This document shows positions 36,623 to 44,447 of a stretch of DNA of 64,000 nt, in pieces (the first letter of the stretch is position 1; each line of letters starts with the position of its first letter). This DNA comes from Lichenibacterium dinghuense. GTDB lineage: Bacteria > Pseudomonadota > Alphaproteobacteria > Rhizobiales > Beijerinckiaceae. Under the pieces are notes generated by a model. That model searched no databases and was not told the DNA's origin. It saw nothing but the letters and a program-made list of their open reading frames with translations. The DNA is taken from positions 1,736,501-1,800,500 of the forward strand of contig NZ_JAJLMN010000001.1 in the NCBI RefSeq assembly GCF_021730615.1, in the 5' to 3' direction. Position numbers and translations under genes: made by a program.

Positions 36623-37333
36623 TTACCCGCCCGCCCGCGGGCTCCGAAATCCCAGAACGGCCCGCCACACGGCCGCGACCACGAGCCAAGTGAGCAGCGC
36701 CGCCAGCAGCGTGTCGGACAGGAAATGCCCGCCGAACCCCATGCGCAGCAGCCCGGTGGCGGCGGCGTAGAGGAGGGCCGCCGCGAGCGCGGGCCTGCGG
36801 AACGGCGGCGCCACCATCAGGGCCGGGGCCACGCTCCAGAAGGACGAGGCCCCCTCCCCCGACACGAAGGAGCAGTTGCGCGCGCAATCCCCGCCGGGCA
36901 GCCCCACGGGACGGAAGCGCTCGGTGCCGCCGAACTCCGCCACCTGCACGGGGCGCGGCCGGTGCCAGTGGTCCTTCAGCGCCACGTTGACCAGCAGGCC
37001 CGGCCCCAGCGCGAGGCTCAGCGCCAGCGCCAGCAGCGCCCGGCCGGTGGGCGCCGGCACGCGCGGGCCGCTCCGCCGCAGGGTGTAGAGCAGGCCCGCG
37101 CCGAGCAGCAGCGCGAAGGGCGCGAGGGAGAACAGCCGCCGCAGCGTCTCGCCGGCGGGCGTCACGGCGGCGAAGCGCCCCTCCCCCGCGTAGAAGAAGC
37201 CCGCCGCCGCGAGGTCGAGCCCGGGGACGAGCGCGAAGACGGCGACCACGGCGACGGCCAGCGCCAGCGCCAGCGCGACGCCGCGGTTCGACACCATGAA
37301 GGGGAGCCGCGCATCCCCGCCCTCGATCCCCAT
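36623..37333 (-). CDS. PAP2-family membrane phosphatase
   Basis: A 236-residue membrane protein with five or six helices. The three PAP2 motifs are seen: KDHWHRPRP (about 123), SFVSGEGASSFW (about 151, in place of PSGH: the His is replaced by Glu-Gly) and GLLRMGFGGHFLSD (about 198, SR-H-D with an Arg). It resembles lipid A 1-phosphatase (LpxE) and undecaprenyl-pyrophosphate phosphatases of the PAP2 type. The SGE variant is found in several LpxE-like proteins. Role in envelope lipid dephosphorylation is inferred. ATG at 37333; moeB is divergent, 73 bases away. Confidence 0.83.
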   Translation of the reverse strand: MGIEGGDARLPFMVSNRGVALALALAVAVVAVFALVPGLDLAAAGFFYAGEGRFAAVTPAGETLRRLFSLAPFALLLGAGLLYTLRRSGPRVPAPTGRALLALALSLALGPGLLVNVALKDHWHRPRPVQVAEFGGTERFRPVGLPGGDCARNCSFVSGEGASSFWSVAPALMVAPPFRRPALAAALLYAAATGLLRMGFGGHFLSDTLLAALLTWLVVAAVWRAVLGFRSPRAGG

Positions 37334-37406
37334 GTCGTCCCCGTTTGCGTCCCGCCCGGCCCGCGCTTAAGCCGGCGCGGGACCTATACGCGAGGGGCGC
37401 CGGCGC

Positions 37407-38186
37407 ATGAACCTGTCGAGCGAAGAGATCGAGCGCTACGCCCGCCACATCGTGCTGCGCGAGATCGGCGGCCCCGGCCAGGCGCGGCTGAAGGGAGCGC
37501 GCGTGCTGGTGGTCGGCGCGGGCGGGCTCGGCGCGCCCGTGCTGCAGTATCTCGCCGCGGCCGGCGTCGGCACGCTCGGCGCGGTGGACCACGACCACGT
37601 GTCGCTGTCGAACCTGCAGCGGCAGGTGGTCTTCGCCACCGGCGACGTCGGCCGGCCCAAGGTCGAGGCCGCCGCCGAGGCCCTGAGCCGCCTCAACCCC
37701 CACGTCGCGCTGGAGCTCCACCCCCACCGCATCGGGGACGACAACGCGGAAGCGCTCGCGTCCCGCTACGACGTCGTGGTGGACGGCTCCGACAACTGGG
37801 CGACGCGCTACGCCGTGTCGGACGCCTGCTTCCGGGCGCGGCGGCCGCTGGTGACGGGCTCAGTCGGCACCTTCGACGGCGCCGTGACGGTGCTGAAGCC
37901 CCACGAGGCGGGGCCGGACGGGCGCCCGAACCCCACCTACCGCTGCCTGTTTCCGTCTCCGCCCCCGGACGGCTCCGTGCCGACCTGCGCCGAGGCCGGC
38001 GTGCTCGGGGCTTTGACCGGGCTCGTCGGCTCGCTGATGGCCCTGGAGGCGATCCGCTGCATCGTGCCCTTCGGCGAGGGGCTGGTCGGGCGGCTGCTGC
38101 TCGTCGACGCGCGCTCGATGCGCTTCGAAACGCTGCGCTACGCCTGGGACCCGGAGAACCCGCTGAACGGCGAGGCGGCCGGCTGA
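37407..38186 (+). CDS. moeB: MoeB/ThiF-type adenylyltransferase
   Basis: A 259-residue E1-like enzyme. The ATP-binding motif VVGAGGLGAPVLQYLAAAG is at about 35-53; DHDHVSLSNLQRQVVF carries the Asp and Arg of the active site; and DGSDNWATRYAVSDAC follows. MoeB activates the C-terminus of the MoaD subunit in molybdopterin synthesis; ThiF and HesA are close relatives. The zinc-binding CxxC pairs seen in MoeB are only partly evident (YRCLFP, PTCAEAG), so the product could serve another sulfur-carrier. No moaD/moaE are adjacent. ATG at 37407; the GST gene follows closely. Confidence 0.87.
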   Translation: MNLSSEEIERYARHIVLREIGGPGQARLKGARVLVVGAGGLGAPVLQYLAAAGVGTLGAVDHDHVSLSNLQRQVVFATGDVGRPKVEAAAEALSRLNPHVALELHPHRIGDDNAEALASRYDVVVDGSDNWATRYAVSDACFRARRPLVTGSVGTFDGAVTVLKPHEAGPDGRPNPTYRCLFPSPPPDGSVPTCAEAGVLGALTGLVGSLMALEAIRCIVPFGEGLVGRLLLVDARSMRFETLRYAWDPENPLNGEAAG

Positions 38187-38213
38187 CCGGCGGCACGTGA
38201 AAGGACCATCGCC

Positions 38214-38999
38214 ATGGCGCCCCTGCTCTACGACCACCCGCTCTCCTCCTACAGCCAGAAGGTCAAGATCGCGCTGCGCGAGAAGGGCGTGGCGTTCCGA
38301 GCCGAGCTGCCGGAGGGCTTCGGCACCGGCCGCCGCGACGGCGCCTTCGCGGAAGCCTCGCCGCGCGGCGAGGTGCCGGCGCTGCTCGACGGCGGGCTCG
38401 CGATCTTCGATTCCACGGTGATCCTCGAATATGTCGAGGACCGCTGGCCGGAGCCGCCGCTGCTCCCGCGCGATCCCGCCGCGCGGGCGCGGGCGCGCAT
38501 GGTCGAGGAGGTCTGCGACGCGCAATACGAGGCGATCAACTGGGGCTTCGGCGAGATCCTGTGGTTCCGCCGGGCGACCGGCGCCCTCGCCGAGGAGATG
38601 CGCGCCACCGCGGCGCGCCAGACGCGGGTGATGCAGGGCTGGCTCGCGGAGCGGCTCGGCGGCGCGCCCTGGCTCGGCGGCGACGCCTTCGGCTGGGCCG
38701 ACGCCGCGGCGGCGCCGATGGTCAACCGCTCGGTCCACTACGGGCTCGGCCCGGAGCCGGGCTCCCCGCTCGCCCTGTGGCACGCGCGGCTCCGGACACG
38801 GCCGTCCGTGGCGGAAACGTTCCGCGAGTTCGACGCCGCCGCGGAGCGCATGGCGGCGGCCTCCGAACTCTACACCACCGGCGGCCGGCGCCGCGAATAC
38901 CGCGACCACCGGCTCGACTGGATGGTGCGCTCGGGCGGGCTGTCGATCGTGGAAGCGGGCCTCCGGGACGGCAACATCCGCTTCTCGTGGCCGGACTGA
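38214..38999 (+). CDS. Glutathione S-transferase family protein
   Basis: A 261-residue two-domain GST. The thioredoxin-fold N-terminal domain begins YDHPLSSYSQKVKIALREKG with the Ser of the active site, and has VPALLDGGLAIFDSTVILEY (the cis-Pro and glutathione-binding ESxxI region). The all-helical C-terminal domain runs from about 95, and the end (RRREYRDHRLDWMV) extends beyond most GSTs. Substrate unknown. ATG at 38214, 27 bases after the moeB stop. Confidence 0.88.
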   Translation: MAPLLYDHPLSSYSQKVKIALREKGVAFRAELPEGFGTGRRDGAFAEASPRGEVPALLDGGLAIFDSTVILEYVEDRWPEPPLLPRDPAARARARMVEEVCDAQYEAINWGFGEILWFRRATGALAEEMRATAARQTRVMQGWLAERLGGAPWLGGDAFGWADAAAAPMVNRSVHYGLGPEPGSPLALWHARLRTRPSVAETFREFDAAAERMAAASELYTTGGRRREYRDHRLDWMVRSGGLSIVEAGLRDGNIRFSWPD

Positions 39000-39036
39000 G
39001 CCGGGACCCGGCCGGCCGGTGCGGACCGCCGGTGCC

Positions 39037-39363
39037 TCACCGGAACGAGCGCGTCGGAGGCCCGCCCTCCCCCTGGATCGGCCTCGCCGCGACGGGCGGA
39101 CGGCGCCCCGTGGCGGCCGTCTCCGCCACGACGAAATCCATGCGAAACAGGATCAGGCCGACGTCGTCCGTCACGGTGATGCACCAGTCTTCGCCGAGGT
39201 CGGACCGGATGCCGGCGTCCTTGATGATGTCCCCGGCGAGCTTCAGCGCCTCGGCACGGGCGATCACGATGTCGTGAAACACCGTCCCCTCCTCGTCGAT
39301 CTGTTCGACGCCGTCGTGAACGTGGAAGAAGTATCGAGGCATGGAGGCCACCAGTCCGAGCAC
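39037..39363 (-). CDS. DUF6894-like small protein
   Basis: A 108-residue protein whose conserved part starts MPRYFFHVHDGVEQIDEEGT (residues 8-27), the signature of DUF6894. Further in, ARAEALKLAGDIIKDAG and WCITVTDDVGLILFRMDF are typical. Function of the family is unknown. Start: GTG at 39363 has AAGGAG only 3-4 bases upstream, while the family N-terminus begins at the ATG at 39342, so the shorter version is plausible. Convergent with the GST gene. Confidence 0.75.
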   Translation of the reverse strand: MLGLVASMPRYFFHVHDGVEQIDEEGTVFHDIVIARAEALKLAGDIIKDAGIRSDLGEDWCITVTDDVGLILFRMDFVVAETAATGRRPPVAARPIQGEGGPPTRSFR

Positions 39364-39869
39364 GCTCTCCTTTTAAGAGTTTCCCGACGAAGCTCATTCA
39401 CCTTTCATGGAGTTGCGACGCCCTGGCGCAGCAGAATTGCCGGAACGCCCGATCGATCCGTCGAACAACAGGGATCGCACCTCCATCCGGACCGTCGAAT
39501 ATTGTTCGAGGGCGGGCCCGGGCCTCGATCGGCCGGCCTGCGCGGGAACCGGATAGCGCCCGACCGGCGCGGGTCGCCGCCGCCTTGTCGACGGCGCCGA
39601 GCACGGCCAGCACCGCGAGCCCGTCCGCCGCCGCGAAACAGGCGGGCCTCGGTCGAGGCCTCGGGGCAGACCACCGGCTCGATGCCGGCGCCGCGCAGCC
39701 GGTCGAGCCCGTCGGCGTGGACGGGCTGCCCGATCAGGCGGCGCGGAGCCGTCGCGGCGATCGACGGACGGCCCGCACGGACAGGCACGGCGGTGACGGA
39801 CCGCGCGCCGGTGGGCGAACACCGCACGGGTTTCGAGCGTTGCAACCCCGTCATCGAAGGGAGTTCCTC
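39364..39869. other. Gene-free interval with a possible decayed gene
   Basis: Just over 500 bases with no good reading frame. On the minus strand a fragment IGQPVHADGLDRLRGAGIEP (near 39660-39740) looks like the N-terminus of a D-2-hydroxyacid dehydrogenase, and a frame-shifted LAVLAVLGAVDKAAATRAG could be its continuation. This suggests a decayed gene but is weak. A promoter for the small plus-strand gene at 39870 may lie in the last 60 bases. Confidence 0.3.
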
Positions 39870-40052
39870 ATGCGTTCCATCGTCCTCGCCGTCGCGGCCC
39901 TGGCCTTCCTCGGCACCGTCGACGCCGCCTCGGCGGGCTGCCTCACCGGCGCCGCGGTCGGCGCCGTCGCGGGCCACATGGCCGGCCACGGCAAGATGGG
40001 CGCCGCCGCCGGCTGCGCGGTCGGCCACCACAACGCCAAGAAGAAGGGCTGA
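39870..40052 (+). CDS. Small secreted Gly/Ala-rich protein
   Basis: A 60-residue protein with a signal peptide (RSIVLAVAALAFLGTVDAASA, cleaved near residue 22). The mature part is Gly/Ala/His-rich (GAVAGHMAGHGKMGAAAG) with two Cys and a basic end (NAKKKG). It resembles small glycine-zipper-like secreted proteins. ATG at 39870 with AAGGGAG seven bases before it. No further function can be given. Confidence 0.7.
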   Translation: MRSIVLAVAALAFLGTVDAASAGCLTGAAVGAVAGHMAGHGKMGAAAGCAVGHHNAKKKG

Positions 40053-40093
40053 GGTCCGCGGAGGCGGGCCCCGGCCCGCCTCACCCGGGGCGC

Positions 40094-40504
40094 TCAGGCG
40101 CCCCGGCGCGTCCTGAGCACGCGGATGCCGACGCTGCGGCAGTCCGGATACACGTCCACCTTGCGGACGTAGACCTCCACGGCCGCCACGTCGCGCGGCG
40201 CGAGGCACAGGGCGGCGACCCGCTCGGCCAGCGTTTCCTGCAGCGCGACGTGCGGCTCCCCCGCCAGGGCGGCGATGCCGCGGTGGATCGCGTCGTAGTC
40301 CACCACCTCGGCGAGGTCGTCCGCGCCGAGCGGCGCCGCCGGCACCACCAGCAGCTCCGCCGAGATCCGCACCCGCTGCGGCGCGTGGCGCTCGGCCTCG
40401 TAGGCGCCGATGCGGATCGCGAGCTCGATGTCCTCGAAGACGATCACGCGCGCCGCCTCGTCGTTGGACAGCAGCGCGGCGCGCAGGCTCGGGAAGGGCG
40501 ACAC
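40094..40504 (-). CDS. folB: Dihydroneopterin aldolase
   Basis: A 136-residue FolB-type protein. Residues 20-40 (VIVFEDIELAIRIGAYEAER) and the later VVDYDAIHRGI and LQETLAERVAALCLAP segments follow the T-fold family, with the catalytic Glu/Lys positions EA and VRKVDVYP. It acts in tetrahydrofolate synthesis, turning dihydroneopterin to hydroxymethyl-dihydropterin. Start ATG at 40504. The remaining folate genes are elsewhere. It is followed upstream by a long inverted repeat shared with the PfkB gene. Confidence 0.88.
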   Translation of the reverse strand: MSPFPSLRAALLSNDEAARVIVFEDIELAIRIGAYEAERHAPQRVRISAELLVVPAAPLGADDLAEVVDYDAIHRGIAALAGEPHVALQETLAERVAALCLAPRDVAAVEVYVRKVDVYPDCRSVGIRVLRTRRGA

Positions 40505-40534
40505 GGGCGGCTCCGTCAGGGGATCGGGACATGT

Positions 40535-40644
40535 CGCACCCGGTCCGCCTCCTCCACCACCCTTCGGGCGGTCCCCCTGCTCCGCGAGCGGAGGAGGATC
40601 AGGCGGCGACCGGGAAGCGCGGTGGAGGGGGCGGACCGGGTGCG
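40535..40644. repeat. Long inverted repeat between folB and the PfkB kinase gene
   Basis: The arm at 40535-40558 (CGCACCCGGTCCGCCTCC...) is the complement of the arm at 40621-40644 (GG...GGCGGACCGGGTGCG), about 24 bp each with one mismatch. The 62-base spacer also contains an internal inverted pair (CTCCGCGAGCGGAG). It could be a terminator for the kinase gene or another intergenic palindrome of a dispersed family; only one copy was found in this window. Confidence 0.6.
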
Positions 40645-40663
40645 GCCTCTCAGCTTCATGCGC

Positions 40664-41665
40664 TCAGATCGCGAAACCCTCGCCTCGCGCCAGCGCGGCC
40701 AGGTCCGCGACCGGGCGGGCGCCGACGTGGGCGATGATCTCGGCCGCCGCGATGGCGCCGAGCCGGGCGCAGTCGGCCGCGTCGCGCCCGCGCGCCAGCC
40801 CGGCCAGGAAGCCGGCCGCGAAGAGGTCGCCCGCGCCCGTCGAGTCCACGACGGCCTCGACCGGCGAGGCCGGCACGGCGCGCACGCGCCCGCCCTCGAC
40901 CGCCACGGCGCCCTCGGCGCCGCGCGTCACGGCGGCGAGCGCGCAGTCGGCGCCGAGCGCCGTCACGGCGGCGTCGAAGTCCGCCGTCTCGTAGAGGGCC
41001 AGCAGCTCGGCCTCGTTCGCGAAGACGATGTCGACCTTCTTCGAGCGGATGAGGTCGAGGAACTCGTCGCGGTAGCGGCCGACGCACAAGCTGTCGGACA
41101 GCGACAGCGCCACGCGACGGCCGGCCGCGTGGGCGAGCTCGGACGCCTTGCGAAAGGCGTCCTTGGCGTGGGGCGGGTCCCACAGGTAGCCTTCGAGGTA
41201 GATGACGCCCGCGGAGGCCACCAGCGCCGGGTCGACGTCGTCGGGGGTCAGGTTCTGGCAGGCGCCGAGGTAGGTGTTCATGGTGCGCTGCCCGTCGGGC
41301 GTCACCAGGATGTAGGAGCGGGCCGTGGCGGGGCCGTCGGCGGCCGGGGCGGTCGCGAAGCCGACGCCGGTCGCGCGCAGGTCGCGGGTGAAGTAGCCGC
41401 CCACCTCGTCGTCCCGCACCTTGCCGACGAAGGCCGCCGCCGCGCCGAGCCGCGCCGCGCCCACCGCCGTGTTGGCCGCCGAGCCGCCCGACACGATGGC
41501 GGTCCGGCCCATGGCGCCGTAGAGCGCCTCGGCGCGCGCCTCGTCGATGAGGTTCATGCCGCCCTTGGCGATCCCGCGCTCCGTCAGGAAGGCGTCGTCG
41601 ACGGTGGCGAGGACGTCGACGATGGCGTTCCCCAGGCAGAGGAGGTCGAGGGCTCTAGCGGTCAT
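40664..41665 (-). CDS. PfkB-family carbohydrate/nucleoside kinase (adenosine-kinase-like)
   Basis: A 333-residue ribokinase-fold protein. Substrate motifs CLGNAIVDVLATVDD and SGGSAANTAVGAARLG sit near the N-terminus; the anion hole and base VVDSTGAGDLFAAGFLAGLA sit near residue 290. The pattern IAKGGMNLIDE and QRTMNTYLGACQNL is that of the alphaproteobacterial proteins annotated as adenosine kinase. It probably phosphorylates adenosine or a sugar. ATG at 41665 is chosen because the family start LDLLCLGNAIVDV follows at once. Confidence 0.87.
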   Translation of the reverse strand: MTARALDLLCLGNAIVDVLATVDDAFLTERGIAKGGMNLIDEARAEALYGAMGRTAIVSGGSAANTAVGAARLGAAAAFVGKVRDDEVGGYFTRDLRATGVGFATAPAADGPATARSYILVTPDGQRTMNTYLGACQNLTPDDVDPALVASAGVIYLEGYLWDPPHAKDAFRKASELAHAAGRRVALSLSDSLCVGRYRDEFLDLIRSKKVDIVFANEAELLALYETADFDAAVTALGADCALAAVTRGAEGAVAVEGGRVRAVPASPVEAVVDSTGAGDLFAAGFLAGLARGRDAADCARLGAIAAAEIIAHVGARPVADLAALARGEGFAI

Positions 41666-41737
41666 GCGGGCTCGCGCGGCGATGGGGAGGGCCGCCGCGT
41701 CTCGCACCATCGCGCGCCCGCGGTCAAGCCGGGCGGG

Positions 41738-42541
41738 TCACGTCGGGGAGCCGCCGGCCGGGCGCTCGGCCGCGATCCGCTCAGCCCCGGCGACGAAGCC
41801 GGACAGGAGCCGCGTCATCTCGGCCGTGACGGCGGGCGGCGCCGTGCGGGGCGAGCCCGCCGCGAAGGGCGGGTGAGGGTCGTATTCGCAGCCGAGCTGG
41901 ACCAGTTCGGCATAGTCGGCGCCGCGGAGGTCGGCCAGGATCTCCAGCCCGAGGTCGAGCCCCGCGGTGACGCCGGCGCCCGTGATCCTGTTGCGGTCGC
42001 GCACCACGCGGGCCTCGGTCGGCACGGCGCCGAAGCCGGCCAGAGCGCCGCGGGCCGCCCAGTGCGAAGTCGCCCGGTAGCCGCGCAGCAGCCCCGCGGC
42101 GGCCAGCAGCAGGGAGCCCGTGCACACGGAGGCGACGAGCCCCGCGCGGGCCCCGCGGTCGGCCAGGAAGGCGAGGGTGTCGGCGTCCCGCATGGCCGCG
42201 AGCGTGCCGTCCGTGCCGCCGGGCGCGAACAGGATCGCGAGGTCGGACGGGCAGGACGCGAAGTCGAGCGTCGGCGTGAGCACCAGACCCGTGTCGCTCG
42301 TCACCGGCGCCAGCGTCCTGCCGACGAGGTGGACCCGGCATCCGTCGAGCGCCGCGAACATGTATTGCGGCCCGACGAGGTCGAGCGCCGTCAGGCCGGG
42401 GTAGACCAGCATCGCGACGTCGCGCGTCCCGCTCGCCGTGGGAGCCGCCTCGGCGGCGGGCGCCTGCGCGCGGGCTGCCGCGGCCGCGCCGAACGGGGCC
42501 AGCAGGGCCAGCAGCGCCGCCGATCGGCGGTCGATGCCCAC
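41738..42541 (-). CDS. Exported DJ-1/PfpI-family protein (isonitrile hydratase-like)
   Basis: A 267-residue protein. Residues 1-30 look like an export signal with a twin Arg (DRRSAALLALLAPFGAAAA), possibly Tat. The DJ-1/PfpI core follows: VAMLVYPGLTALDLVGPQY, then the nucleophile elbow SVCTGSLLLAAAGLL with its Cys, and ATSHWAARGAL. The Asp/Cys pattern matches the isonitrile hydratase InhA subgroup. GTG at 42541 is the start and lies two bases after the stop of the small gene upstream, so they are probably coupled. Periplasmic location is inferred. Confidence 0.83.
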   Translation of the reverse strand: MGIDRRSAALLALLAPFGAAAAARAQAPAAEAAPTASGTRDVAMLVYPGLTALDLVGPQYMFAALDGCRVHLVGRTLAPVTSDTGLVLTPTLDFASCPSDLAILFAPGGTDGTLAAMRDADTLAFLADRGARAGLVASVCTGSLLLAAAGLLRGYRATSHWAARGALAGFGAVPTEARVVRDRNRITGAGVTAGLDLGLEILADLRGADYAELVQLGCEYDPHPPFAAGSPRTAPPAVTAEMTRLLSGFVAGAERIAAERPAGGSPT

Positions 42542-42543
42542 CG

Positions 42544-42741
42544 TCAGGCGGCGCGGACCCGCGACGGCCCGGCGAGCTCGGCGGCCCGGGTCTCGCATTC
42601 CTCCGCGAGGGCCTTCAGCGCCTCGGCGGCGCGCTGGTCCAGCGACTGGGCCGCGAGGCGGCGGCAGCGCAGCGCCTTGGTGAGGAGCGCCTGCGCTTCG
42701 GCGCCGGCCACGCCCGGGAGGGATCTGAGATCGTCGGTCAT
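42544..42741 (-). CDS. Small helical protein of unknown function
   Basis: A 65-residue, probably all-helical protein (AQALLTKALRCRRLAAQSLD, then AEALKALAEECETRAAELAG) with two Cys. It ends two bases before the start of the DJ-1/PfpI gene and is probably in the same operon. Similar short Ala/Leu-rich proteins are common in Hyphomicrobiales. No function can be given. ATG at 42741. Confidence 0.65.
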   Translation of the reverse strand: MTDDLRSLPGVAGAEAQALLTKALRCRRLAAQSLDQRAAEALKALAEECETRAAELAGPSRVRAA

Positions 42742-42958
42742 CGCGATATCCGAGTGTGGAACCCTCAACGGCCGACCGGCGATAAGGTTCGGCCCCGCGG
42801 GCCGCGACGCCGCGTCGGCGGCCCGGCCGTGGCGACCGCGCCACGGAGACACGAAAGCGCTTGCGCCGATGGATCCGGACCGCGCCGCGCCGGTTGACCG
42901 CGGGCGCGCAGCGCGGCCCGGGCGGGGCCGGCGCGCCATCCACCGGAGCCTTCCGACC

Positions 42959-43435
42959 ATGACCCTTCGCTTCCCGACCCTCGCCGCCGCGGCCCTGCTC
43001 GCCGGCGCGGCCCTGGCGCCCTCCGCCGCGCTCGCCGGCCCGGTGGGCCAGCTGTTCTGCAACGTGTCGGGCGGCACCGGCTTCGTGATCACCTCCAGCA
43101 AGGGGCTGAACTGCGAATATTCGCCGGCCAACGGCGGACCCCGGCAGCATTACGTCGGCACCATCAACAGCTTCGGGCTGCACCTCGGCACGCAGGGCCC
43201 CGGCCAGCTCACCTGGGACGTGGCGTCGGTCGGCGGCGCCGTGGGCCCGGGCGCGCTCGCGGGCTCGTTCAAGGGCGCCTCGGCCTCGGCCAGCGTCGGC
43301 GCGGGCATCGGCACCAACGCGCTGTTCGGCGGGCTGAACGGCGGCCTCACCCTGCAGCCCCTGTCGGTGCAGACCGAGACCGGCGTGAACGTCGCCGCCG
43401 GCGTCACCGACATGACGCTGGACTACGCGCCCTGA
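42959..43435 (+). CDS. Secreted DUF992-family protein
   Basis: A 158-residue protein with a signal peptide (1-24, cleaved after ALA). The mature part opens GPVGQLFCNVSGGTGFVI and contains LNCEYSP, the two Cys and Gly-rich strands typical of DUF992. A paralogue of the same length is at 59240-59716 on the other strand. Family function is unknown; a periplasmic or outer-membrane role is likely. ATG at 42959. Confidence 0.85.
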   Translation: MTLRFPTLAAAALLAGAALAPSAALAGPVGQLFCNVSGGTGFVITSSKGLNCEYSPANGGPRQHYVGTINSFGLHLGTQGPGQLTWDVASVGGAVGPGALAGSFKGASASASVGAGIGTNALFGGLNGGLTLQPLSVQTETGVNVAAGVTDMTLDYAP

Positions 43436-43450
43436 GGGCGCGGATCCCGG

Positions 43451-43825
43451 TCAGAACTTGAAGCCCATCCCCGGCGTCAGCCCGCCGCTGCCGCCGAGGG
43501 TGACCCCGGCGGAGGTCGCATCGGCGTCGGGCGCCGCCTCGTCGGGCTTCGCCGTGAAGAAGGCCCTGCGCCGCCGCTCGAGCGACGAGGCCTCGGTCTC
43601 GCCGCCCCCGATCGGCGCGGAGCCGGCCGCCGATGCCGCGGCGCTCTCGGCCGAAGGCTTGGCGGCCTTCTTGGCATGCGCCTTCCGGGGCTTCGCCGCG
43701 GTCCTGGCCGTCGGCGCGGGGGCGGCCCGCGGCGTCGGCGCGTCCGCGGCCTGAGCGAAGGCGGGACGCGGGATCAGGCCGAGCGACGCGACGGCCAGCA
43801 CGATCGCGATGCGTCGGGTCGCCAT
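43451..43825 (-). CDS. Secreted Ala/Lys/Pro-rich protein
   Basis: A 124-residue protein with a signal peptide (1-25, ending AFAQ). Residues 28-75 are low-complexity (PRKAHAKKAAKPSAESAAAS), rather like a basic histone-H1-like or disordered linker. The tail carries VTLGGSGGLTPGMGFKF. No family recognised. ATG at 43825. It ends 16 bases from the DUF992 gene, convergently. Confidence 0.6.
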   Translation of the reverse strand: MATRRIAIVLAVASLGLIPRPAFAQAADAPTPRAAPAPTARTAAKPRKAHAKKAAKPSAESAAASAAGSAPIGGGETEASSLERRRRAFFTAKPDEAAPDADATSAGVTLGGSGGLTPGMGFKF

Positions 43826-43934
43826 AGGACTTCTCCTCGTGGGCCGCGGCGGCCCGGAGCCCGCATCCCTGGCGCGCCGGTGTGACGCGCCCGTGTCGGC
43901 GGCGTTTCAGCCCCGCGTCGACGGCCCGCCCGTG

Positions 43935-44345
43935 TCAGCGGGCGATGAAAGCCGCCCGCGCCCGCTCGACCGCGTCCCGGTTCTGTTCCGCCCAGATCCA
44001 CACGCCGCAGAAGGCCGCTCCGAGGCTGCGCCCGAGGTCGGTCAGCGCGTAGTCGACGCGGGGCGGGATCACCGGATGCACGGTGCGGCGCACGAGGCCG
44101 TCGCATTCCATCTGCCGCACCGTCTTGGTGAGCATCTTCTGGCTGATGCCGCCGACGTGCCGTCCGAGTTCCGTGAAGCGCAGCGTTCCCTGCTCCTCCA
44201 GCACATCCAGGATCAGCATGGTCCACCGGTCGGCCACCTTGCCGATGATGTCGTGCACCAGCGCTTCCACGGCGGGGTCGACGTCGTCCGGGATCGGGTC
44301 GCAGGGGCGCACAGCGGTCGCGGAATCGGGCTCGGTCCGGGGCAT
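43935..44345 (-). CDS. HxlR-family transcriptional regulator
   Basis: A 136-residue winged helix-turn-helix protein. KVADRWTMLILDVLEEQGT and FTELGRHVGGISQKMLTKTV are the HxlR family core, followed by RVDYALTDLGRSL. HxlR proteins often sense reactive electrophiles or oxidants through Cys residues. Here there are Cys in the N-terminus (RPCDPI), at MECDG and near the end (AAFCGVW). It is divergent from a short-chain dehydrogenase gene, the usual target arrangement, and an inverted repeat between them is a likely operator. ATG at 44345. Confidence 0.9.
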   Translation of the reverse strand: MPRTEPDSATAVRPCDPIPDDVDPAVEALVHDIIGKVADRWTMLILDVLEEQGTLRFTELGRHVGGISQKMLTKTVRQMECDGLVRRTVHPVIPPRVDYALTDLGRSLGAAFCGVWIWAEQNRDAVERARAAFIAR

Positions 44346-44347
44346 GG

Positions 44348-44407
44348 GTCACTCTCCATTCGGTGCGTATGGATCTCCGAAGTGCCTTCTTACCACCGGA
44401 GAGTGAC
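44348..44407. promoter_or_regulatory. Inverted repeat, likely HxlR operator
   Basis: GTCACTCTCC at 44348-44357 and its exact complement GGAGAGTGAC at 44398-44407 are separated by 40 bases, in the region between the two divergent starts. Two perfect 10-base half-sites there are unlikely by chance and fit binding of an HxlR dimer pair. Confidence 0.55.
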
Positions 44408-44447
44408 GACCCTATCCTGCGGGCCTCGACAGCGACAGGAGCGCAGC

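Noticed and set aside
39585-40052. A 155-codon plus frame ending with the small secreted protein
   Set aside because: The signal peptide begins at the ATG at 39870, which has its own ribosome-binding site; the upstream part is low-complexity.
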